Positions 24,271-30,116 of a DNA stretch of 35,564 bases are shown here, in pieces; positions within the stretch are counted from its first letter, which is position 1, and each line of letters opens with the position of its first letter. This DNA is from Corynebacterium urinipleomorphum (GTDB taxonomy: Bacteria; Actinomycetota; Actinomycetes; Mycobacteriales; Mycobacteriaceae). The stretch covers positions 81,447-117,010 of the forward strand of contig NZ_LT706964.1 of the NCBI RefSeq assembly GCF_900155535.1. The letters are read 5' to 3'. Below the pieces are notes generated by a model. That model worked only from the letters and a program-made list of their open reading frames with translations. It searched no databases and was not told the origin of the DNA. The translations under genes and the position numbers were made by a program.

Positions 24271-25949
24271 GCGGTCACCGCTTTCTGGCTCGCTTCGATC
24301 TCGCGGTAGGTTTCGCTGGTGCGCATCAGCTCCTCATGGGTTCCGCGTGCGACGATTTCGCCGGCTTCCATCACGAGAATCTGGTCCGCGTTGCGTATCG
24401 ACGCCACCCGCTGCGCCACCACCAGCACCGTCGCATCCTTTGTGTAGGCGGTCATGGCCTCCTGGAGTTTCGCTTCGGTGACGGCGTCGAGGGCGGAAAA
24501 TGAGTCGTCGAAAAGATAGATGTCCGGGCGGGCGACGAGCATGCGCGCGATGCACAGGCGCTGGCGCTGCCCTCCGGAGACGTTGCTGCCGCCTTGCGCG
24601 ATGGGCATGTCCAAGTCCTCGACGAAGTGGGCCTGGGCAGTGCGCAGTGCCTCCCAGATCTCGTCGTCGGTGGCGTCAGGCTTGCCCACGCGCAGATTCG
24701 AGGCGACCGTGCCGCGGTACAGCCAGGGCTTCTGCGGCACCATGGCCACGGAACCGCCGAGCCGGACCTGGCCGGAGGTGGGGTAGTACAGCTGCGGGAT
24801 GAGGCCCATGAGCGTCGACTTTCCCGAGCCTGTCGAGCCGATGATCGCCGTGACCGTCCCGGGGCGCGCGGTGAAGTCGATGTCTTTCAGCACGGGCTCC
24901 TCAGCGCCCGGGTAGCGGTATGTCACGTCGGTGAATTCCACGATCCCCCGCTCCACTTCGGATGCGTCCGGCTGTTGGTTTTCCGCCGGCGGCGCAGTGT
25001 GCTCGTACGCCAGCACCTCGGAGATGCGGCGGCCGCAGACGATGGCGCGGGGCAGCATCATCAGCATGAACACGCCCATCATGACGGCCATGAGAATCTG
25101 CATCAGGTACTGCATGAACGCGGTGAGCGATCCGACTTCCACCAATCCCTGATCCACGCGGTGGCCGCCGAACCACAGCACGGCTGCCGTGGCCACGTTC
25201 AGGATCAGCATGATGACGGGGAACATGGTGACAAAGACCCGGCCGATATTCAGGCTCAACTTGGTCAGAGCTGCGTTGGCGTCGGTGAACCGCTCCGATT
25301 CGAACTCTTCCCGGCCGAAGGCCCGGACCACACGGATGCCGGCGATCTGCTCGCGCAGCAGGCCGTTGATGGCGTCGAGCCTTTGCTGCATGCGCCGGAA
25401 CAACGGCATGAGCAGCGCCGCAATGATGGTCACCACCACGGCGAGCACGACCACCGCGACGATGACCAGCCACGACATGCCCGAATCCTGGCGCAGCGCC
25501 ATGATCACGCCGCCGATAGCCATGATCGGCGCGGTGACCATGAAGTTGAAGAAGAGCAGCGTGGTCATTTGCACCTGCTGCACGTCGTTGGTGGCGCGGG
25601 TGGTCAACGTCGCCGCGCCGAAGTGGGACATGTCCTCGGAGGTGAAACGGCTGACGTTGTCGTAGACCGCCCTACGGATATCGCGGCCGATCTTCATCGC
25701 AGCGGCGGACGCGACCCACACAGCACCCACCGCAGCGGCCACCTGGGCGAGCGACACCGCGAGCATGAGCAGACCCACGCGGCGGATATACGGCACGTCC
25801 GCTTGGGCGACGCCGTTGTTGATGATGTCCGCGTTCAAGTCAGGCAAGTACAGCGTGGCCAATGTGGACACCAGCTGCAGCACGACGACGGCAGCGATGT
25901 GGCCGGCATACTGTTTGCCAAAACGCCCGGTGAGGCGCAGAAGTTCCAT
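24267..25949 (-). CDS. Heterodimeric ABC exporter subunit with degenerate ATP site (permease-ATPase)
   Basis: 560 residues: six-helix membrane domain, then an ATPase with Walker A GSTGSGKST and an intact VSGGQRQRL signature. Walker B is IYLFDDSFSALD, with Asp in place of the catalytic Glu, and the switch His is Gln (VVAQRVAS). Its Walker site therefore forms the degenerate ATP site, completed by the altered signature of the partner, while its good signature completes the partner's catalytic site. Start choice: GGGGAGA lies 8 nt before ATG 25949; the frame stays open to 25985 but without a ribosome site. First gene of the two-gene operon; about 115 bp separates it from the pstS terminator. Confidence 0.9.
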   Translation of the reverse strand: MELLRLTGRFGKQYAGHIAAVVVLQLVSTLATLYLPDLNADIINNGVAQADVPYIRRVGLLMLAVSLAQVAAAVGAVWVASAAAMKIGRDIRRAVYDNVSRFTSEDMSHFGAATLTTRATNDVQQVQMTTLLFFNFMVTAPIMAIGGVIMALRQDSGMSWLVIVAVVVLAVVVTIIAALLMPLFRRMQQRLDAINGLLREQIAGIRVVRAFGREEFESERFTDANAALTKLSLNIGRVFVTMFPVIMLILNVATAAVLWFGGHRVDQGLVEVGSLTAFMQYLMQILMAVMMGVFMLMMLPRAIVCGRRISEVLAYEHTAPPAENQQPDASEVERGIVEFTDVTYRYPGAEEPVLKDIDFTARPGTVTAIIGSTGSGKSTLMGLIPQLYYPTSGQVRLGGSVAMVPQKPWLYRGTVASNLRVGKPDATDDEIWEALRTAQAHFVEDLDMPIAQGGSNVSGGQRQRLCIARMLVARPDIYLFDDSFSALDAVTEAKLQEAMTAYTKDATVLVVAQRVASIRNADQILVMEAGEIVARGTHEELMRTSETYREIEASQKAVTA

Positions 25950-26051
25950 GAGTTTTTCTCTCCCCAGATCAATGTGACGGCGCAAGCTTACACCTCGGGT
26001 CGGACACGGTAATTCCTCTACGCGGAGGCGGGCGGGGAGGGGCAGCGGAGA

Positions 26052-26063
26052 CGTCGATAAGCG
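26052..26063 (+). repeat. Dispersed 12-mer CGTCGATAAGCG, intergenic copy
   Basis: Exact copy, directly after the T run of the pstS terminator and upstream of the ABC exporter operon. Shares extended flanks with 910-921. Confidence 0.6.
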
Positions 26064-26091
26064 AAAAAAGAGGGGCTCCGAAGAGCCCCTC
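26064..26091 (-). terminator. Intrinsic terminator of the nptA-pstS operon
   Basis: On the minus strand GAGGGGCTC, loop TTCG, GAGCCCCTC, then six T residues. A textbook rho-independent terminator 14 bp after the pstS stop. Confidence 0.92.
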
Positions 26092-26104
26092 CGTGCTGGT
26101 CAGC

Positions 26105-27055
26105 TTATACCTGCCAGCGGTCGTCCGGTCCTGTGGTGCGGTCGGCGTAGCGCTTCTGCGCCGTGCCGTACTCATCCTCCGGAAGCTGGTAGAAGTACAC
26201 GCGCGGCATGACAGCCTCAGCGTGCTCGAGGTAGGTGGTGACAAAGTTGTCCACGTCCTCGCGCTCCGTCGAGGCCTTGTTCACGTAAATGAACAGCGGG
26301 CGGGACAGCGGGTAGTTGCCGTTCCTCGCCTCCTCGGCTGTCGGGGCGACACCGTCGACGCTGACGTTGTCGATCAGGTTGCGGTTCTCCTCGTCGGTGG
26401 CGAGGTAGTTACCGATACCCATGAAGGACAGGGCGTTCTTGTCTTCAGCGACCCACTTGGACAGCTCCTGGATGTCGTCGGTGGACTCGTAGTCGTCGCG
26501 GATCTCGTCGCCGCCCAAGACCGTCGCTTCGAAGACGCCGAGCGTACCGGAGCCGGCCGGGCGGCCGTAGAGCTTGATCTCCTCGCCCGGCCAGGACGGG
26601 TCGATGTCGGACCATTTGGACACCGGGGAATCCTTGGACCAGATGTCGTGCAGCTGTTCGATGGTCAGGTCCGCGGCGAAGTCGTTGTCGCGGTGCTTCA
26701 CAATCGTGATAGCGTCCAGGCCGATCGGCAGCTCGATGTACTCGACCTTGTTGTCGGCGCACTGCTTCTGGAAGTCCACGGGCGCACCCGCACCCGGGAT
26801 GGCCACAGAGGCGTCGTTGATGTCGGCTTCGCCGTTGCAGAACTTCTCAAAACCGTCGGTCGAGCCGATGGCCTCGACGTTGACGTCGAAGTCGTAGCGG
26901 TCTGCCATGTAGGAGGTGATCGGCTCGACGGTGGCTGAACCGGTGGCCTGGATGGCGTCCTCGCCCGGGGTGTTGTCGGAGGAGGAGCAGCCGGCCGCGA
27001 ACACGGTGACGGCGGCGAGCATCGAAGCGGTGAGTGCCTTGCTGGACTTAAGCAT
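26105..27055 (-). CDS. pstS: PstS-family phosphate-binding lipoprotein
   Basis: 316 residues with a signal peptide and lipobox VFAAGC (Cys23). The mature part is PstS-like: ATGSATVEPITSYMAD (phosphate loop), GEADINDAS, YIELPIGLDAITIVK, LYGRPAGSGTLGVFE and YPLSRPLFIYVNKAS. It should capture phosphate at the outer membrane face. Start choice: AGGAGG 9 nt before ATG 27055; the frame is open much further upstream but only as antisense-type low-complexity sequence overlapping the previous gene. Its start overlaps the helical-protein gene by 8 nt. No pstC, pstA or pstB follows; the operon ends in a strong terminator, so this binding protein is paired with a Na/Pi symporter gene instead. Confidence 0.9.
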   Translation of the reverse strand: MLKSSKALTASMLAAVTVFAAGCSSSDNTPGEDAIQATGSATVEPITSYMADRYDFDVNVEAIGSTDGFEKFCNGEADINDASVAIPGAGAPVDFQKQCADNKVEYIELPIGLDAITIVKHRDNDFAADLTIEQLHDIWSKDSPVSKWSDIDPSWPGEEIKLYGRPAGSGTLGVFEATVLGGDEIRDDYESTDDIQELSKWVAEDKNALSFMGIGNYLATDEENRNLIDNVSVDGVAPTAEEARNGNYPLSRPLFIYVNKASTEREDVDNFVTTYLEHAEAVMPRVYFYQLPEDEYGTAQKRYADRTTGPDDRWQV

Positions 27056-27494
27056 GGTTCTTGCCCTCCTGCATCTCGGCGCGGAACTCGCGGAGCAGGC
27101 GGAAGAGGTTCTTCCAGGAGCCCTGGGAGTTGCTCCAGTAGTGGGCGAAGTGCTCGTCCAGCTCAGCCTGCTGCTCCGGAGTGACGTTCGGGTTGATCTT
27201 CTTGTGCTTGCGGCCGTGAGCGGCATCGATGCCCTCGCCGCTCTCGCCGGCAATGACGGTGGTGTCGCCGCCGTCAGCAGGCTCGACGACTGCACCGGCG
27301 GATGCTGCCTCAGCCGCGTGGTCCTCGGTCAGACGCTGCTTGTTGCGGCCGCGGGCGTTGAGCTCGTCGCGCAGCTCGTCAGCGGTCTCCTCCAGCTCGG
27401 CGAGGAGTGCTTCCAGGGCCTCATCCGGTGCCTCATTCTTGATGAGGTCCTGGGCCATCGGGGACAGGTCGGGGGTCTCGTTCGGGTTAGTCAT
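27048..27494 (-). CDS. Small acidic helical protein in the nptA-pstS operon
   Basis: 148 residues, no signal peptide or membrane helix. Residues 20-50 (DEALEALLAELEETADELRDEL) form a strongly predicted coiled coil; a low-complexity Ala/Glu/Gly middle follows, and the C-terminal third (VTPEQQAELDEHFAHYW to LFRLLREFRAEMQEGKN) looks like a second folded helical unit with aromatic residues. I do not recognise a family. AAGGAG, 8 nt before its ATG, overlaps the nptA stop region, and its own end overlaps pstS by 8 nt, so all three genes are tightly coupled. A cytoplasmic regulator or adaptor of the symporter is a reasonable guess. Confidence 0.75.
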   Translation of the reverse strand: MTNPNETPDLSPMAQDLIKNEAPDEALEALLAELEETADELRDELNARGRNKQRLTEDHAAEAASAGAVVEPADGGDTTVIAGESGEGIDAAHGRKHKKINPNVTPEQQAELDEHFAHYWSNSQGSWKNLFRLLREFRAEMQEGKNHA

Positions 27495-27506
27495 GGGGGA
27501 ATCTCC

Positions 27507-28862
27507 TTACATCACAGCGTTGGAAATGAAGACTGCCAGCAGCGGGATGGCGAAGAAGACGCCACCGATATAGATGAAGACGTACAGCTTGTTCTTCTCG
27601 GCCAGGGTGGCCAACCAGTCAGAGCAGCGGGGCGGAACGCCGCGCAGGAACGGAATGCCCAGGATCAGGATGGCGGAGAAGAGGTTGAACAGGGTGTGCA
27701 CCAGCGCACCAGCCATTGCGGCGTCGGCTTCGGCGCCGGATGCGGAGAAGGCAGCGATCAGGCCGGTGACGGTGGTACCGATGTTAGCGCCGACCACGAA
27801 CGGGAACAGCTCGCGTACGTTGAACTTGCCGGACGCGGCAAGCGGAACCGTCAGAGCGGTGGTGGTGGAGGAGGACTGGACCAGTGCGGTGATCAGGGCA
27901 CCGGACAAGGCGCCGACAAAGGCGTTCTTGCCCAGTGCGGCGTAGAGGATGTCCTGCGCCTTGCCCACGAGCAGGGCGTTGAGGATCTTGCCGATGAAGC
28001 TGATGGACAGCAGAATCAGCACAACACCGATGACGGCGAGGACGACACCGCCCCAGACGTCGCCAAGCGGCTCGACAATGCCGCCGGCCAGGTCGACGAG
28101 AGGCTCAGTGATCGTGTCAATGAAGTCGCCGAGGGCCTCGAAGCCCCGGGAGAAGACGCTGTCGCCGGAACCAGACAGGGACGGCGCGATCGCCGTTGCC
28201 GTCTTGCCCAAGAAGCCCGTGAGCATTTCCAGCGGGAAGAAGAAGCAGATGGCGATGAGGTTGAAGAAGTCGTGGACGGTCGCCATGGAGAAACCGTTCT
28301 TGAACTGCTTCTTGTTGCCAGCCAGGCCGAGGGCCACCAGGGTCGAGGTCACCGAGGTACCCATGTTCGCGCCGAACAGCATCGGGATGGCGATGTTCAG
28401 CGGCAGGCCACCGGCGATCATGCCCACCACGATGGAGGTGGTCGTCGACGAAGACTGAATGATCGCCGTGGTGACGATACCGATGGCCAGACCCACGAAC
28501 GGGTTCTCCGCGAAGGAGAACAGCTCCTTGGCCTGGTCGCCGGCGGCCATCTTGAAACCGTCGCCGATCATGCCCACACCGTTCAGCAGCAGCCAGATGC
28601 CCAGGAACACGGCGATCCAATTGACTACCTGCTTCGCGGTGCCTTCAAACGGGAGGAAGCCCAGGGGATCGCTTTCCTGATCGTCGTCGAGGTCGTTGTC
28701 AGAGTCGTTCTTGTCGGACGCGTTCTTTTCGTTCTTGCCGGGCTTACCGTCAACACTGACGGATTCGGAATCGACCACAGTCCGGTCGATGACGCGCACG
28801 TCTGCGTCTTCCGGCAAGTCGTGCTCACCGGCGAGATCGCGGGGGAGTCCCTTGTCGCTCAT
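27507..28862 (-). CDS. nptA: Na+/phosphate symporter, NptA/PNaS family
   Basis: 451 residues. A 70-residue acidic, Asp/Asn/Lys-rich cytoplasmic N-terminus is followed by a membrane domain with the inverted duplication diagnostic of the family: IIQSSSTTTSIVVG in the first half and LVQSSSTTTALTVP in the second, each followed by a GAN(M/I)GT(S/T)VT motif. These QSSS repeats form the sodium and phosphate path. It is the first gene of an operon with the helical protein (12-bp gap) and pstS. An AAGAAGAGAG ribosome site precedes the ATG. A Pho-box-like direct repeat upstream suggests induction under phosphate starvation. No PhoU domain is fused to it, unlike many bacterial relatives. Confidence 0.92.
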   Translation of the reverse strand: MSDKGLPRDLAGEHDLPEDADVRVIDRTVVDSESVSVDGKPGKNEKNASDKNDSDNDLDDDQESDPLGFLPFEGTAKQVVNWIAVFLGIWLLLNGVGMIGDGFKMAAGDQAKELFSFAENPFVGLAIGIVTTAIIQSSSTTTSIVVGMIAGGLPLNIAIPMLFGANMGTSVTSTLVALGLAGNKKQFKNGFSMATVHDFFNLIAICFFFPLEMLTGFLGKTATAIAPSLSGSGDSVFSRGFEALGDFIDTITEPLVDLAGGIVEPLGDVWGGVVLAVIGVVLILLSISFIGKILNALLVGKAQDILYAALGKNAFVGALSGALITALVQSSSTTTALTVPLAASGKFNVRELFPFVVGANIGTTVTGLIAAFSASGAEADAAMAGALVHTLFNLFSAILILGIPFLRGVPPRCSDWLATLAEKNKLYVFIYIGGVFFAIPLLAVFISNAVM

Positions 28863-28930
28863 AAGTTCTCTCTTCTTGGTTTTGGGGGAACATAGGCGAC
28901 TCGAACGGTACTCACAGGTTGTGGCCAGGG

Positions 28931-28948
28931 GGTTAACGGATGTTTAAC
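28931..28948 (-). promoter_or_regulatory. Pho-box-like direct repeat upstream of nptA
   Basis: On the minus strand GTTAAAC-ATCC-GTTAACC: two 7-bp units with an 11-nt period, close to the GTTCACC repeats bound by actinobacterial PhoP/RegX3 regulators. It lies about 70 bp before the nptA start; a possible -10 (TATGTT) is at 28894-28889. Confidence 0.45.
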
Positions 28949-28960
28949 GGGCCGAGAAAG

Positions 28961-29020
28961 GTTGCGGCCCTGAAACAACAGGGCGGCCAAAACGGCCGGG
29001 TCCCGAAACAACTGGGCGCC
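28961..29020. repeat. Two imperfect repeats with hairpin potential
   Basis: CCTGAAACAACAGGGCGGCC (28969-28988) and CCCGAAACAACTGGGCGCC (29002-29020), period 33 bp, separated by GGCC-AAAAC-GGCC. The first folds as CCCTG...CAGGG. This is REP-like sequence in the gap between nptA and the fpr2 relic; no gene is seen from 28863 to 29100. Confidence 0.5.
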
Positions 29021-29038
29021 GCGAAAGATCCCCGAGCC

Positions 29039-29062
29039 CTATGCGCTGCATAGTTCCTGGGG
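29039..29062. repeat. 24-bp direct repeat, copy 1
   Basis: Begins CTATGCGCTGCATAG (itself a palindrome, CTATGC-GCT-GCATAG) and continues TTCCTGGGG. Identical over 24 bp to 29207-29230. Confidence 0.85.
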
Positions 29063-29146
29063 ATTCAGCGACCCTGCACGGATGCACGGCCATCCAGCAA
29101 TTACGGGACCGCAGGTACAGCCAGCCCGCCAGCGACAATCGCATTC

Positions 29147-29158
29147 CACTTATCGACG
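29147..29158 (-). repeat. Dispersed 12-mer, one mismatch, in fpr2 relic
   Basis: CACTTATCGACG on the plus strand; reads V-D-K in the relic. Confidence 0.4.
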
Positions 29159-29206
29159 CTGACAATGCCCCCGTCTTCCCATGCCTCCCCCGGGACCTCC
29201 GCAGAA

Positions 29207-29230
29207 CTATGCGCTGCATAGTTCCTGGGG
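29207..29230. repeat. 24-bp direct repeat, copy 2
   Basis: Identical to 29039-29062. Here the palindrome extends to 9-bp arms, GAACTATGC-GCT-GCATAGTTC (29204-29224). It lies inside the tail of the fpr2 relic. Confidence 0.85.
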
Positions 29231-29863
29231 TTTTGTGTGGCGGCAGCAGACCGGGCAGTACTCCGGACCGTACTCCGGTCCGCCCATGCCGGGCGGTGCC
29301 ACCCACGCCAGGTGGTGAAGGGGATCGCGCGGGATTCCAGGAGGGCGACGATCGCGCCGGGTTGGTCGGCGGCCGAAGGCTCGGTGACGACCGGAGTGCG
29401 GCCGACGGCGAGTGACGGAGTGGCGCTGAGGGTCTCGTACACCTCTCCCGCTTCGGCAGATGTGCCGACAACGGTCAGGGAGCCATCAGTGCCGGCCACC
29501 ACAACTGTGTCGTAGTAGTGGGTGAGCTCGCCAATGGTCACGTCAGTGCCAACGCGGACATTGCCGAACAGCCGCAGGCGTGGCACGAACGCGGCTGGAG
29601 AAGCAGAGAATGCGTCCACGAAAGAGCCCGGCGCCTCGCGGTGCTCCGCGGCGAAGCGGATGACGCCGGTGGGGGCGGGTGCGGCATCGAAAAGGTCGAC
29701 GAAGTAGGAGTGGCTGGTCCCCGGCATGCAGATCAAGGCGTCCGATGCATGAATGCCGGCGGCGCCGGCGCCGACGACGGCCACGCGGTGAGCGCGGTGT
29801 ACGTGGGTCATGGTGACTCCTTTGATCGTGTTGGGGGGCCGCAGCCGGAACCCGGGAAGTGGC

Positions 29864-29879
29864 TAGACTGCTTGGTCTA
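29864..29879 (+). promoter_or_regulatory. McbR box TAGAC-N6-GTCTA
   Basis: TAGACTGCTTGGTCTA is an exact match to the operator known for McbR, the S-adenosylhomocysteine-sensing repressor of sulfur metabolism in C. glutamicum. It sits between the divergent fpr2 relic and cysI and overlaps TATAGA (minus) and TATAAA (plus) -10-like sequences, so it may control both directions. Confidence 0.85.
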
Positions 29880-30022
29880 TAAACTTAGCCACGAATGGTA
29901 CGGAGTCAAGCGATCCCCGAGATTTACATTCATCACAAATCCCAGCATGAAGTCATTTTTCGAAGCACCGTCGTGGTTCCGCGGAGATGGGGTGTGTAGC
30001 GTTCATCACAACAAACAGCGCG

Positions 30023-30036
30023 GTCTATTAATAGAC
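30023..30036 (+). promoter_or_regulatory. Second palindrome GTCTATTAATAGAC before cysI
   Basis: A perfect 14-bp palindrome about 80 bp upstream of cysI. It contains the McbR half sites in the opposite order and a possible TATTAA -10; a further TATATC is at 30044-30049. It may be a second sulfur-regulator site (CysR or SsuR act on this operon in C. glutamicum). Confidence 0.45.
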
Positions 30037-30075
30037 AGAGCGGTATATCAAGGCGGCGCAGAAAAGTGCCGCCCC

Positions 30076-30103
30076 GAGCCAGAGAAAACCGAGCCAGAGA
30101 AAA
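30076..30103 (+). repeat. Tandem GAGCCAGAGAAAA pair in the cysI leader
   Basis: Two exact 13-bp copies (30076-30088 and 30091-30103) with a 15-bp period, directly before the AAGGAGG ribosome site of cysI. Confidence 0.6.
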
Positions 30104-30116
30104 ACAAGGAGGCGGC

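Larger units (their letters stand above)
29101..29811 (-). pseudogene. fpr2: Shortened FprA-type ferredoxin-NADP reductase (fpr2 relic)
   Basis: 236 residues. The N-terminus is recognisable as an FprA/adrenodoxin-reductase-like flavoprotein: FAD motif VAVVGAGAAGIHASDAL, then FDAAPAPTGVIRFAAEH and a segment ending LFGNVRVGTDV followed by LTHYYDTVVVAG. The NADP domain that should follow is missing; after about 20 residues the sequence resumes with what looks like the family's C-terminal region (LLESRAIPFTTWRGWHRP) and ends in an unrelated tail that contains one copy of the 24-bp repeat. Relatives are about 450 residues. In C. glutamicum fpr2 stands at this position and feeds electrons to CysI. 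I read this as a gene with an internal deletion, probably non-functional. The FAD motif itself is degenerate (GAGAAG for GSGPSG-like). Confidence 0.65.

Noticed and set aside
24594..26012. 472-codon plus-strand frame opposite the second ABC subunit
   Set aside because: His/Asp/Gln/Arg-rich shadow; the minus-strand protein has all ABC motifs.
27056..27295. 80-codon N-terminal extension of the PstS protein
   Set aside because: Ser/Arg/Thr-rich shadow of the upstream gene; the signal peptide and the AGGAGG site fix the start at 27055.
26916..28895. 659-codon open frame opposite nptA and the helical protein
   Set aside because: It is the antisense shadow of the operon; no domains, and the sense products have diagnostic QSSS and PstS motifs.
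29039..29230. CRISPR-like array at the nptA-fpr2 junction
   Set aside because: Only two exact 24-bp copies 168 bp apart, no regular spacers and no cas genes.
28944..29471. 175-codon minus-strand frame with repeated PGTMQRI and RPVVSGP peptides
   Set aside because: The peptide repeats are translations of the short DNA repeats; the frame overlaps the fpr2 relic and has no domain.
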